From DASUDX01 sp036275365 (GTDB lineage: Bacteria; Pseudomonadota; Gammaproteobacteria; Nevskiales; Nevskiaceae), in the NCBI GenBank assembly GCA_036275365.1, contig DASUDX010000029.1, forward strand, positions 1 to 39,071: a stretch of DNA of 39,071 nucleotides, given 5' to 3'. Positions within the stretch are counted from its first letter, which is position 1. Every line of letters begins with the position of its first letter. The position numbers and the translations under genes are program-made. This document shows, piece after piece, positions 1-10,200 of the stretch. The notes beneath the pieces were generated by a model. That model saw nothing but the letters and a program-made list of their open reading frames with translations, did not search any database and was not told where the DNA came from.

Positions 1-597
<597 letters not shown>

Positions 598-641
598 GGC
601 GCGGGGCTCCGGCCCCGTCGCCCGGTCGCGCCGCTTCCGAC

Positions 642-663
642 AACCCCGCTCCGGCGGGGTTTT
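642..663 (+). terminator. Intrinsic terminator after rpoD
   Basis: A perfect 8-bp stem, AACCCCGC (642-649) and GCGGGGTT (654-661), encloses a TCCG tetraloop and runs into a T tract (660-663). A second hairpin, CGGGGC-TCCG-GCCCCG (602-617), lies just upstream. Together they separate rpoD from argS. Confidence 0.85.
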
Positions 664-684
664 GCTTGATCCTGAGTCCGCCGC

Positions 685-2460
685 ATGAAAGCCCATCTGC
701 AAGATCTGCTCGCGCGTGCCCTGCCGGCCCTGGCGGCCGAGGTCGGCCAGCCGGTGCCGGCCCCCGAGACCATCCAGATCGACGCCACCAAGGACCCGCG
801 CCACGGCGATTTCGCCAGCAATCTCGCGCTGATCCTGGCCAAGCCGCTGGGCCGCCCGCCGCGCGCGGTGGCCGAGGCGCTGCTGCGTCATCTGCCGGCC
901 TCGCCACGGGTGGCGCGGGCCGAGATCGCCGGGCCCGGCTTCCTCAACTTCTTCCTCACCGCCGGCGCCTTCCAGGCGGTGGTGAGCGAGGTGCTGGACC
1001 AGGGCGCGGACTATGGCCACGATCGCAGCGGGCGCCGCGGCCGGGTGCTGGTGGAATATGTCTCGGCCAACCCCACCGGCCCGATGCACATCGGCCACGG
1101 CCGCGGGGCGGCCTATGGCGATTCGCTGGCCAGCCTGCTCGCCGCCAGCGGCTGGCAGGTGCATCGCGAGTACTACATCAACGATGCCGGCCGTCAGGTC
1201 GACATCCTCACCGTCAGCGTCTGGCTGCGCTACCTGGAGGCGGGCGGTGTGCCGCTGTCCTTCCCCGGCCGGGGCTATCCCGGCGAGTACATCCGCACCA
1301 GTGCCGCCCAGCTGCGGGTGCGCCACGGCGCACGCTTCGAGCGGCCGGCGGCACTCGCCGCCCTGGGCAGCGAGCCGGTGCTGCCGGAGGGCGCCGACGA
1401 GGCGCTCAAGGCCGCGGTCAAGGCGGCCCAGGAGGCGCGGCTGGATCAGCTGATCGAGCTGGCGCGGCGGGAGCTGGGCGAGGACTACGGGTCGATCCAG
1501 CGCGCCGCCCTCGACGACCAGCTGGCGGCGATCCGCGCCACGCTGGATGCCCTGCATGTGCGCTACGACCGCTGGTACTCCGAGCGCGAGCTGGTGGCCT
1601 CGGGCTTCGCCCGCACCGCCATCGAGCGGCTGCGCGCCGCTGGCCATGTCTACGAACAGGACGGCGCCCAGTGGCTGCGCACCTCGGCCTTCGGCGACGA
1701 GAAGGACCGCGTGCTGTTCAAGGCCGATGGCAGTGCCACCTATTTCGCCAACGATCTGGCCTATCACATCGACAAGCTCGACCGCGGCTACGACCTGCTG
1801 ATCGATGTCTGGGGCGCCGACCACCACGGCTACATCGCCCGGGTGCGCGGCGCCATCGAGATGCTCACGGGCCGCAAGGACGCCCTGCATGTGGCGCTGA
1901 TGCAGTTCGTCACGCTCGCCTCCGGCCGCATGGGCAAGCGCAGCGGCAACTTCGTGACCCTGCAGGACCTGATCGACGAGGTGGGCGCCGACGCCACCCG
2001 CTTCTACTACCTGTTCCGCTCCCACGACCAGCATCTGGAGTTCGATCTGGAACTGGCGCGCTCGCAGAGCAATGACAACCCGGTCTACTACGTGCAGTAC
2101 GCCCACGCGCGCATCTGCTCGGTGTTCCGCCAGGCCGCCGAGCGCGGCCTGGTGCTGAGACGCGAGGGGCTGGAGAGCGTGCTCGACCGGCTCGCCGAGG
2201 CGCAGGACAAGACCCTGCTGACCCAGCTGCAGCGCTATGGCGAGGTGGTGCGCGCGGCAGCCCAGCAGTTCGCACCGCATGCGCTGGCCTTCTATCTGCG
2301 CGATCTGGCCGATGCCCTGCACAGCCACTACAACGCCCACAAGGTGCTGGTGGACGATCCAGCGCTGGCGCAGGCGCGGCTGGCGCTCTACGCCGCCACC
2401 CGCCAGGTGCTGGCCAATGGCCTGGGCCTGCTGGGCGTGGCGCCGATGGAGCGACTCTGA
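685..2460 (+). CDS. argS: Arginyl-tRNA synthetase
   Basis: Class I aminoacyl-tRNA synthetase that charges tRNA-Arg with arginine in the cytoplasm. The protein has 591 residues, normal for bacterial ArgRS. The N-terminal domain (about 1-110) resembles the ArgRS Add-1 tRNA-binding domain. The HIGH signature is at residues 135-138 in the context NPTGPMHIGHGRGA. The KMSKS-equivalent loop reads RMGKRSGN (415-422), a variant known in ArgRS. The segment FDLELARSQSNDNPVYYVQYAHAR is typical of the anticodon-binding DALR domain start. The ATG at 685 follows the rpoD terminator by 21 nt. The stop codon overlaps the start of the SPOR-domain gene by one base (TGATG), so the two are probably translated together. 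Confidence 0.97.
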   Translation: MKAHLQDLLARALPALAAEVGQPVPAPETIQIDATKDPRHGDFASNLALILAKPLGRPPRAVAEALLRHLPASPRVARAEIAGPGFLNFFLTAGAFQAVVSEVLDQGADYGHDRSGRRGRVLVEYVSANPTGPMHIGHGRGAAYGDSLASLLAASGWQVHREYYINDAGRQVDILTVSVWLRYLEAGGVPLSFPGRGYPGEYIRTSAAQLRVRHGARFERPAALAALGSEPVLPEGADEALKAAVKAAQEARLDQLIELARRELGEDYGSIQRAALDDQLAAIRATLDALHVRYDRWYSERELVASGFARTAIERLRAAGHVYEQDGAQWLRTSAFGDEKDRVLFKADGSATYFANDLAYHIDKLDRGYDLLIDVWGADHHGYIARVRGAIEMLTGRKDALHVALMQFVTLASGRMGKRSGNFVTLQDLIDEVGADATRFYYLFRSHDQHLEFDLELARSQSNDNPVYYVQYAHARICSVFRQAAERGLVLRREGLESVLDRLAEAQDKTLLTQLQRYGEVVRAAAQQFAPHALAFYLRDLADALHSHYNAHKVLVDDPALAQARLALYAATRQVLANGLGLLGVAPMERL

Positions 2461-3035
2461 TGGGCCGCGATTACGCCCCGCGCAATCCGCGGCCGGCCAG
2501 CCGCAAGAAGGGCGCCGGCCGCGCCGGACTCTCCGGCGGCATGGGTCTGGCGCTGGGGCTGGCGGCCGGGCTGTCGGTGGCGGCCTGGCTGGCCCTGCGC
2601 AAGCCCGAGACCGCGCCGGTGGCGGCGCCGGCCAAGCCGGCGGTGGTGGAAGCCAGCCGCCCGGAGCCGGTGGTGATTCCGCCGCGCGAGAAGCCGCGCT
2701 TCACCTTCTACGAGCTGCTGCCCAGCCAGGAGGTGGTGATTCCCGGCGAGGACGAGCCGCCGCCGGGCACCCGCGCCGCCGCCCAGGCCGCGCAGGCGGA
2801 CGGCGTCTATCTGATCCAGGTGGCCTCCTACCGCGACGAGACCGAGGCCAATCAGCAGAAGGCCCAGCTCGCCCTGCTCGGCATCGAGGCGCGGGTGGAG
2901 AGCGTGACCATCGACAACCGCGACCGCTACTTCCGCGTGCGCATCGGCCCGGAGCGCGAGCTGGCCAAGGCGCAGGCCATCCTCGACCAGCTGCAGGCCA
3001 ATGGCCTGCAGGGTCTGCTGGTGCGGGTCAAGTAG
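2460..3035 (+). CDS. SPOR-domain protein (FtsN-like, single membrane span)
   Basis: A 191-residue bitopic protein. It has a basic N-terminus (about 1-24), one membrane segment (about 25-45), a proline/alanine-rich linker containing FTFYELLPSQEVVIP, and a C-terminal SPOR domain (about 114-191: GVYLIQVASYRDETEANQQ, then YFRVRIGPERELAKAQAILDQL). SPOR domains bind peptidoglycan stripped of stem peptides at the division septum, so a role in cell division or septal wall metabolism is likely. Placement directly behind argS is a familiar gammaproteobacterial arrangement for an FtsN-like protein. The start overlaps the argS stop by one base. Whether it is the true FtsN or a paralogue cannot be decided from this window. 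Confidence 0.9.
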   Translation: MGRDYAPRNPRPASRKKGAGRAGLSGGMGLALGLAAGLSVAAWLALRKPETAPVAAPAKPAVVEASRPEPVVIPPREKPRFTFYELLPSQEVVIPGEDEPPPGTRAAAQAAQADGVYLIQVASYRDETEANQQKAQLALLGIEARVESVTIDNRDRYFRVRIGPERELAKAQAILDQLQANGLQGLLVRVK

Positions 3036-3081
3036 CGCGCGGCCTGACTACACTGCCCCGGGGCCGCGACCCAGACCTGTT

Positions 3082-3140
3082 CCCAGTCCCGATCCCCAGC
3101 CTCTACACCCAGTCCCGATCCCGAATCCCGATCCGGAGCT
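3082..3140 (+). repeat. Short CCCAGTCCCGATCCC repeats upstream of the S9 peptidase gene
   Basis: The 15-mer CCCAGTCCCGATCCC occurs exactly twice (3082-3096 and 3108-3122) and is followed by a degenerate copy, CCCGAATCCCGATCC. It resembles the ATTCCCGATTCCC-type repeats seen around 38565-39038 in this window. Confidence 0.6.
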
Positions 3141-3144
3141 CCCG

Positions 3145-5079
3145 ATGCGCGTGGTTCTCTGCGCGGCCCTGGCCGCCCTGTGCTGTTCCCCGTCCCTGCC
3201 CGCGGCCGAGGCGCCGCCGCGCGTCGAGCGCGGCAATCTGGTGCTGGAAGGGGTGCCCGAGGTGCCGGCGGCGCTGGCCGAGCGCCTCAACCAGTACCAG
3301 CAGACCCGCAGCGCCAGCCTCGAGGGCTGGCTGGCCGATGGCAGCCTGCTGATCACCACCCGCTTCGCCGAGACCGCCCAGGTGCACCGGGTGAAGACCC
3401 CCGGCGGGGCGCGCACCCAGCTCACCTTCTTCGCCGAGCCGATCAACCAGGCCCAGCCGGCACCGGACGGCAGCGGCTTTCTCTATACCCGCGATCGCGG
3501 CGGCGACGAGTTCTACCAGCTCTACTGGTACGCCCTGGCCAGCGGCGAGTCGCGTCTGCTCAGCGATGGCAAGAGCCGCAACACCGGGCCGCGCTGGTCG
3601 CGGCGTGGCGACCGGTTCGCCTATGCCAGCACCCGCCGCAACGGCCGCGACAGCGATATCTGGCTGGGCCGGCTCGACGGCTCGGCCCAGCCGCTGCTGC
3701 AGCGCGAGGGCTCGTGGAGCGTGGTGGACTGGTCCCCGGATGACCGCCGCCTGCTGGTGCAGCGCTACCGCTCGATCACCGATTCCGAGCTGTGGCTGGT
3801 GGAGGTGGACAGCGGCGAGGCGCGCCGCTTTCACGAGCGCAGCACGCCGATCGCCTTCGGCGACGCGGTGTTCTCCGCCGATGGCCGGGGGCTCTACTAC
3901 CTCAGCGACGAGGGCGCGGATGTGCGCCAGCTGCGCTACGAGGATCTCGATGGCGGCAACGCCCGGGTGCTCACCGCCGATGTGCCCTGGGATGTGGAGG
4001 AGCTGGCGATCAGCCCGGACGGTCGCCATCTCGCCTACCGCGTCAATGCCGATGGCCTGAGCACGCTCACCGTGCTGGACCTGCCCCGCAACCGCCCCCT
4101 GCCGCTGCCGGTGCTGCCGGCCGGGGTGTTCGGCAATCTGCGCTTTGATCCGCGCGGTGAGCGCCTGGGTCTGACCCTCAACAATGCCCGCACGCCCAGC
4201 GATGTCTACAGCTTCCGGCTTGGCCAGCGCCAGCTCACCCGCTGGACCGAGAGCGAGACCGGCGGTCTCGACGCCAGCCGCTTCACCGAGCCGAGCCTGG
4301 TGCGCTATCCCAGCTTCGACGGGCTCAGCGTGCCGGCCTTCTACTACCGCCCGGCGGGTGACGGCCCGCACCCGGTGCTGATCAGCATCCACGGCGGCCC
4401 GGAGGCGCAGGCGCTGCCGCTGTTCAACCCGCTGATCGAGTACTACGCGCGCGAGCTGGGGGTGGCGGTGCTGGTGCCCAATGTGCGCGGCTCCTCCGGC
4501 TACGGCAAGGCCTATCTGGCGCGGGACAACGGCTATCTGCGCGAGGATTCGGTCAAGGACATCGGCGCCCTGCTGGACTGGATCGGCCGCCAGCCGGAGC
4601 TGGACGCCGGCCGGGTGATCGTCACTGGCGGCTCCTACGGCGGCTACATGACCCTGGCCGCGCTGACCCACTACAACGAGCGCCTGCTCGGCGGCATCGC
4701 CATCGTCGGCATCAGCAACTTCGTCACCTTCCTCACCAATACCCAGGAGTACCGGCGCGACCTGCGCCGCGTCGAGTACGGCGATGAGCGCGATCCGGCG
4801 ATGCGCGCGCATCTGGAAAAGATCTCGCCGACCACCAATGCCAGCCGCATCACCCGGCCGCTGTATGTGATCCAGGGCCTGAACGACCCGCGGGTGCCGG
4901 CCAGCGAGGCCGAGCAGATGGTGCGCACGGTGCGGGGCAACGGCGGGGAGGTCTGGTATCTCCTGGCCCGCGACGAGGGCCACGGCTTCCGCAAGAAGGC
5001 CAACCGCGATCTGCAGACCAACACCACGGTGCTGTTCATCCAGCGCCTGATCGGCCAGGCCGCGGCCGGGGGCGGCTAG
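3145..5079 (+). CDS. Exported S9-family (prolyl oligopeptidase-type) serine peptidase
   Basis: A 644-residue peptidase with an N-terminal signal peptide (about 1-21, ending LPAAEA), so it probably acts in the periplasm. Residues about 45-390 form a beta-propeller with TolB/WD-like PDG and SPDG turns. Residues about 410-640 form the alpha/beta-hydrolase domain. The nucleophile motif is GGSYGGYM with Ser497, the acid is probably Asp581 (GLNDPRVP) and the base is His613 (DEGHGF). The oxyanion region is HGGPE, followed by NVRGSSGYG. The family cleaves short peptides, often after proline or as dipeptides; the exact specificity is not visible. ATG 3145 was chosen because it begins the signal peptide; the frame is open further upstream, but only over repeat sequence. 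Confidence 0.93.
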   Translation: MRVVLCAALAALCCSPSLPAAEAPPRVERGNLVLEGVPEVPAALAERLNQYQQTRSASLEGWLADGSLLITTRFAETAQVHRVKTPGGARTQLTFFAEPINQAQPAPDGSGFLYTRDRGGDEFYQLYWYALASGESRLLSDGKSRNTGPRWSRRGDRFAYASTRRNGRDSDIWLGRLDGSAQPLLQREGSWSVVDWSPDDRRLLVQRYRSITDSELWLVEVDSGEARRFHERSTPIAFGDAVFSADGRGLYYLSDEGADVRQLRYEDLDGGNARVLTADVPWDVEELAISPDGRHLAYRVNADGLSTLTVLDLPRNRPLPLPVLPAGVFGNLRFDPRGERLGLTLNNARTPSDVYSFRLGQRQLTRWTESETGGLDASRFTEPSLVRYPSFDGLSVPAFYYRPAGDGPHPVLISIHGGPEAQALPLFNPLIEYYARELGVAVLVPNVRGSSGYGKAYLARDNGYLREDSVKDIGALLDWIGRQPELDAGRVIVTGGSYGGYMTLAALTHYNERLLGGIAIVGISNFVTFLTNTQEYRRDLRRVEYGDERDPAMRAHLEKISPTTNASRITRPLYVIQGLNDPRVPASEAEQMVRTVRGNGGEVWYLLARDEGHGFRKKANRDLQTNTTVLFIQRLIGQAAAGGG

Positions 5080-5322
5080 CCCGCAGCCGCTCGCGCCGGG
5101 CCCGGACTGACCGAACCGGTCTGACCGGTCCGGCGAGGCTCGCCAGCGACCCGGCCGGGGGTCTACGCCGCAAGGCCCGCCGCAATCGGCACCGCCCCCC
5201 GTGCGGCTGGACGGGCGGCGCGGGTTACCGGCCGACGGCAGAGAGGCACCGGTGGTCGGCGCCGGGTGCGGCGCTGCCGGCACCGGGCCGCTGGCCGGGA
5301 GAGCCCCTGTGCTGGAGCGGTC

Positions 5323-6171
5323 ATGGTCGCCGTCGTCGCCGAGTCCTCTGCGCTGTCCGAGCTGCTGGCGCGGCCGGCGGCCCTGCCGGCGCTGCCGCGC
5401 GCCATCCGTGAGCTGACCACCCTGCTCGACAGCGAGGAGGTCAGCCTCGATGCGGTGGTGCGCCTGCTCGGCGCCGAGCCGGGCCTGGCCATGCGGGTGC
5501 TGCGGCTGGCCAATTCGTCCTTCTATGGCCGCACCCGGGCGGTGGAGAGCGTGGCCGATGCGGTGCTGCTGATCGGGCTGGCCGCGCTCAAGGTGCTGGT
5601 GCTGGGCTCCGGCATCACCGCGGCGGTGCGTCTGCCCGAAAGCCTGGCGCGCGGCCATTACTGGCGCCACTGCCTGCACACGGCGGTGGGCGCGCGCTAT
5701 TTCGCCGTGCATGCGCAGGTCGATCCGCAGGCGGCCTTCACCGCCGGGCTGGTGCACGCCATCGGCGAACCGATTCTCGGCCAGCAGTTCGGCGCGGAAC
5801 TGCGGCGACTGGACGAACGCCTGCCCTTCTACGACGGCGAGCGGGCCGAGGGCGAGCGCCAGCGGCTGGGTGTCGGCTATCCGGAGGTGGGGGCGGAACT
5901 CGCCCGCCGCTGGCACTTCCCGGCCACTCTGGTGGAGGCGATCCGCGCGGCACCCGAGCCGCTGCGCGAGGCGCCGTTCAATCCCTATGCCGGCTGCGTC
6001 TATCTCGCCCGCCACCTGGCCTCGGACACCGAACGCAAGCGCAACCCGCAGGAATCCTGTGCCACGCTCGATGCGCGGGTGCTCGACCAGCTCGGGCTCA
6101 GCGCCGAGGTGGCCTTCGCCATGCCGCCCTATGCGCGGCTGAGCCAGGGCCTGGAGACCCTGTTCAGCTGA
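5323..6171 (+). CDS. HDOD-domain protein
   Basis: A 282-residue cytoplasmic protein consisting almost entirely of an HDOD domain (PALPRAIRELTTLLDSEE, then LGAEPGLAMRVLRLANSSFYG, then VADAVLLIGLAALKVLVL). HDOD domains are catalytically dead relatives of HD phosphohydrolases and often serve in signalling, stress or motility control. Where HD enzymes have HD, this protein reads GLVHAIGEPIL, so the aspartate is replaced and no hydrolase activity is expected. The start at 5323 is preceded by GGAG at 5314-5317; open frame further upstream lacks domain content. It has no output domain, so its partners are unknown. The 243-nt gap before it (5080-5322) holds only a short ACCGGT-ctg-ACCGGT repeat and no recognisable gene. 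Confidence 0.85.
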   Translation: MVAVVAESSALSELLARPAALPALPRAIRELTTLLDSEEVSLDAVVRLLGAEPGLAMRVLRLANSSFYGRTRAVESVADAVLLIGLAALKVLVLGSGITAAVRLPESLARGHYWRHCLHTAVGARYFAVHAQVDPQAAFTAGLVHAIGEPILGQQFGAELRRLDERLPFYDGERAEGERQRLGVGYPEVGAELARRWHFPATLVEAIRAAPEPLREAPFNPYAGCVYLARHLASDTERKRNPQESCATLDARVLDQLGLSAEVAFAMPPYARLSQGLETLFS

Positions 6172-6177
6172 CGCGGT

Positions 6178-6561
6178 TCAGTTGAGGCTGCGCGGGGCGG
6201 CCAGGGTGAAGGGGCTGATCAGGGCGTCGAACGGGGCGCCGGCATCCGGCAGCATCTGGAAGCTGCCCTGCATGGTGCCGACCGCGGTATCCAGCGGGCA
6301 GGCGCTGGTGTACTGGAACTGCTCGCCCGGCTTGAGCACCGGCTGGTAGCCGACCACCCCGGGGCCGCGCACTTCCTCGACCTCGTTGTCGCCGTTGGTG
6401 ATCACCCAGTGGCGCGAGAGCAGCTGCACGGTGACGCTGCCCTCGTTCTTGATGGTGACGTGGTAGGCGAAGAAGTAGCGGCCGTTCTGCGGATCGCTCT
6501 GGTCGGCCACGAACTGGGGCCGGACGATGATGCGGATGCCGCGGGTGAGGGTCTCGGACAT
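6178..6561 (-). CDS. apaG: ApaG (Co2+/Mg2+ efflux-associated) protein
   Basis: A 127-residue protein that is a single ApaG domain, an immunoglobulin-like fold. Diagnostic stretches are FFAYHVTIKNEGSVTVQLLS, HWVITNGDN, EVRGPGVVGYQPVL and YTSACPLDTAVGTMQGSFQM. The GPGVVG loop is the conserved GxGxxG-like motif of the family. Bacterial ApaG was named from its linkage to the Ap4A hydrolase gene apaH, and cobalt or magnesium phenotypes have been reported, but its biochemical role is unsettled. The gene lies 10 nt downstream of sufT on the same strand and is probably co-transcribed with it. It converges on the HDOD gene, leaving 6 nt between the stops. Confidence 0.93.
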   Translation of the reverse strand: MSETLTRGIRIIVRPQFVADQSDPQNGRYFFAYHVTIKNEGSVTVQLLSRHWVITNGDNEVEEVRGPGVVGYQPVLKPGEQFQYTSACPLDTAVGTMQGSFQMLPDAGAPFDALISPFTLAAPRSLN

Positions 6562-6571
6562 CGGCGGGGGT

Positions 6572-7120
6572 CTAGAGGAAGCCGACCTGCAGCTGCGCCG
6601 CCTCGCTCATGCGGTCGCGGGTCCAGGGCGGATCGAAGGTGAGCTCGACATCGGCCTCGGTGATGCGCGGCACCTGCAGGGCCTTGGTCTTGACATCGTT
6701 GACCAGGATATCGCCCATGCCGCAGCCCGGCGCGGTCAGGGTCATGCGCACGCGGGCACGGCGCTGGTCGTTGTCCAGCGGCTCGAGGCGGCATTCGTAG
6801 ACCAGCCCGAGCTCGACGATGTCGATCGGGATTTCCGGGTCGTAGCAGGTGCGCAGCTGGGCCCACAGCGCCTTCTCGATCTCGGCGTCATCGGCCTCGG
6901 CGGAGAGGGTCGGTGCCGCCAGCGGGGTCTTGCCGAGGGCGTCGGCGTCGCGGCCATCGATGCGGAACAGGTGGCCCTGCACCATCACCGTATAACTACC
7001 GCCCAGGGCCTGGGTGATGGTGGCGCCGGCCCCCTCGGGCAGCTCCACCTTGGTGCCGGCGGGAATCAGGACGCCGATCACATCCCGCGTCAGCACCACG
7101 GATTCGGACTCCGGCGTCAT
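6572..7120 (-). CDS. sufT: SufT-type Fe-S cluster maturation protein (DUF59/MIP18 domain)
   Basis: A 182-residue protein combining an N-terminal extension (about 1-80, VLTRDVIGVLIPAGTKVELP and SYTVMVQGHLFRIDGRDAD) with a C-terminal DUF59/MIP18 domain (about 85-182: LRTCYDPEIPIDIVELGLVY, then TLTAPGCGMGDIL, then DPPWTRDRMSE). This two-part layout is typical of SufT, which helps mature Fe-S proteins together with the SUF machinery. The cysteine in TCYDPEIP and the one in PGCGMG are the usual conserved positions. ATG 7120 was chosen because residues upstream of it in the open frame are not family-like. No other suf genes are in the window. Confidence 0.9.
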   Translation of the reverse strand: MTPESESVVLTRDVIGVLIPAGTKVELPEGAGATITQALGGSYTVMVQGHLFRIDGRDADALGKTPLAAPTLSAEADDAEIEKALWAQLRTCYDPEIPIDIVELGLVYECRLEPLDNDQRRARVRMTLTAPGCGMGDILVNDVKTKALQVPRITEADVELTFDPPWTRDRMSEAAQLQVGFL

Positions 7121-7236
7121 CGACCTCACCACCCCAGCAGAACGGGAGCGGAGTCTAAACCCCGACCCCGCCGCCTGCATCCAAGCGCACACGCGCGCCT
7201 CGACGAGAGCGCGACCGACGGCTTCCAGGGGGGCCC

Positions 7237-10200
7237 ATGCGTCTGACCGAATTCTCGGCGTCCAATCCGGCGGCGATCGCGGCTGGCAGCCTGATCGTGC
7301 TGCTGTTCGGCGTGCTGGCCCTGCTGCGGCTGCCGATCCAGCTGCTGCCGGACACCCAGCAGCCCCAGCTGTTCATCAATGCCCAGTGGCGCGAGGCCGC
7401 CCCCAGCGAGGTGGAGGAGGCCCTGATCGAGCCGATCGAGGAGGCCATGCGCGGCCTGCCCGGCATGACCGATCTGCGCTCGGAATCCAACCGCGGCGGC
7501 GGCGGGGTCAATCTGAGCTTCCAGATCGGGACCGACATGACCCGGGTCATGCTCGATGTGGTGGCCCGCCTCAACACCCTGCCGCCGCTGCCCCCGGATG
7601 CCGAGGAGCCGCAGGTGTTCGGCGGCGGCAACTGGCAGGGCCAGAACGCCGGCTCGCTGCTGGTGCGGCCGCTGCCCGGCAACCCGGTGGCCGACATGGG
7701 CGCCACCTACCAGCAGCTGATGGAAGAGGTGGTGGAGCCGCGGCTGGCGCGGGTTCCCGGGGTCTCACGGGTCAATCTCGAGGGCGGGCGGCCGCGCGAG
7801 GTGCAGATCCGCTTCGATCCGCATCGTCTGGCCGCCCTGGGGCTGACGCCCCAGCAGCTGGCCAGCACCGTGATCGCCGCCCGCGACAGCTCGGCTGGCT
7901 TCGTCGACATCGGCCGCCGCCGCTTCACCGTGCGCTTCACCGGTCGCGAGCCGGTGGCGGAGCTGGGCGAGCTGGTGGTGGCCTGGAACGAGGACCGCCC
8001 GCTGTATCTGCGCGATGTCGCCGATATCCAGGTCGGCTTCATGGACGCCAACTGGTTCTCCTACCGCAACGGCGTGCCCGGCTACTACATCACCCTCAAC
8101 CGCACCTCGGATTCCAACACGGTGGCGGTGATCGAAGGGGTCAAGCAGGCGATCGAGGAGCTCAATGCCGGCGAGCTCGCCGCCGAGCAGCTGGTGATGG
8201 ACCTGTCCTGGGATGCCAGCATCTACGTCAAGCGCGCCATCGCCTTCGTCGAGGAATCGCTGCTGGTCGGCATCCTGCTCGCCATCGGCGGCCTGTGGTT
8301 CTTCCTGCGCGGGCCGCGCGCCCTGCTGGTGATCGCCGCCTCCATCCCGCTGTCGCTGTTCTTCGCGGTGATCACCCTGCAGCTGCTGGGCCGCACCCTC
8401 AATGTGATCTCGCTGGCGGGTCTGGCCTTCTCCACCGGCATCGTGCTGGATGCCGCGCTGATCGTGCAGGGCAACATCCTGCGCTATGTGCAGCAGGGCG
8501 AGAACGCCTGGCAGGCGACCCTGCACGGTGCCCAGGAGGTGATGCCGGCCCTGCTCGCCTCGATGCTCACCAGCGTGGCGATCTTCCTGCCGGTGCTGTT
8601 CATGGAGGGGCTCGAGGGCCAGCTGTTCCAGGATCTGGCGATCACCATGAGCGTCTCCCACGCCGCCTCGCTGCTGGTGGCGATGACCCTGATCCCCGCG
8701 GCCAACCGCTGGGCGCTGGCCCGGCCGATCGCCGAGGACCAACACGCCCACTGGTGGGCGGCGCTCACGGCGCTGGCCCTGCGCGCCACCGCCACGCCGG
8801 TGCGCCGTCTGCTGTGGCTGCTGCTGCTGATCCCGGGGTCGGTGCTGTTCACCGTGGCGCTGGCACCGCCGGTGGACTATCTGCCGGTGGCGCAGACCGA
8901 CAATGTCTGGGGCAACTTCCGCCTGCCGCCCGGCGGCAATCTGGCCACCGCCAAGGAAGAGCTGGCGCCGGTGGTGATCGAACGCCTGCGGCCGCATCTG
9001 GAGGGTCGGGCCGAGCCGGCGATCAAGTACTACAACTTCTCCGGCTGGCCCGGCGGCGGCGGCGGTGTGGTGGTGGCCTATGCCGCCGATCCGCGCCAGA
9101 CCGAGGCCGTGGTGCAGCTGCTGAGAAGCCAGATCCTTGCCGGCCTGCCGGATGTGCGCGCCTTTGCCAGCCAGGGCTCGCTGCTCAATGTGGATGGCAA
9201 CAATGCCCGGGCCATCCAGATGCTGTTCCAGGGCGCCGACCTGGAAGGCCTGATGCGCGCCGCCGCGGTGGCGGTCGAGGAGATCCCCAAGGTGATCCCC
9301 GATACCTTCGTGCAGCCCTTCCCGGCGCTGGAGTTCAACGAACCGGAGCTGCAGCTGGCCCCGGACGAGTGGCGGCTGTCGCGCTCGGGGCTGAACCGCG
9401 AGAGCTTCGGCCGCAGCCTGCGCGCCTACACCGGCGGGCTGTGGGCGGGCGAGTACTTCGACGGCAACGAGCGCCTCGACATCATCGTCAAGAGCGAGGC
9501 CTGGCACAGCCCGGAGGCGCTGGCCGAGCTGCCGCTGGCCACCCCGGGCGCCGGCGTGCAGACGGTGGGCGAGCTGGCGCGGATCCGCCAGACCGTCGGC
9601 CCCAGCCAGCTGGTGCGGGTGGACGGCCGGCGCACCGTCGGCGTGTTCTTCGAACCGCCGCCGGATCTGAGTCTGGACGAGGCGATCCAGCGTCTGCAGG
9701 CCACCGTCGAACCCAAGGTGCGCGCGGTGCTGCCGGCCGGCGCCCAGCTGGCCTACGACGGCACCGCCAACGATCTGCAGGCGGCGCTGGAGGCGATGGC
9801 CGAGAACTTCCTGCTGGCCCTGCTGATCCTGTTCGCGCTGATGGCCGCGCTGTTCCGCAGCATCTGGGATTCCGCACTGGTGATGCTGGTGATTCCGGTC
9901 TCGGTGGCCGGGGGCATCGCCGCCCTGCGGCTGATCGGCCTGTTCGATTTCCAGGCGCTCGATCTGCTGACCATGATCGGCTTCATCATCCTGCTCGGTC
10001 TGGTGGTCAACGCCGCCATCCTGCTGGTGGATCAGGCCCGTGCCCGCGAGCAGGCCGGCGCTGACCGCGAGACGGCGATCCGCGAGGCGCTGCTGACCCG
10101 TGCGCGGCCGATCGTGCTGTCCACCCTGACCGCCGTGCTCGGCATGGCCCCGCTGATCTTCCTGCCCGGCCTCGGCGCCGAGATCTACCGCGGCCTGGCC

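Noticed and set aside
3103..6015. Very long open frame on the minus strand (970 codons)
   Set aside because: It is antisense to the S9 peptidase and HDOD genes; long empty frames are expected at about 70% GC and its sequence is low-complexity Ala/Gly/Arg.
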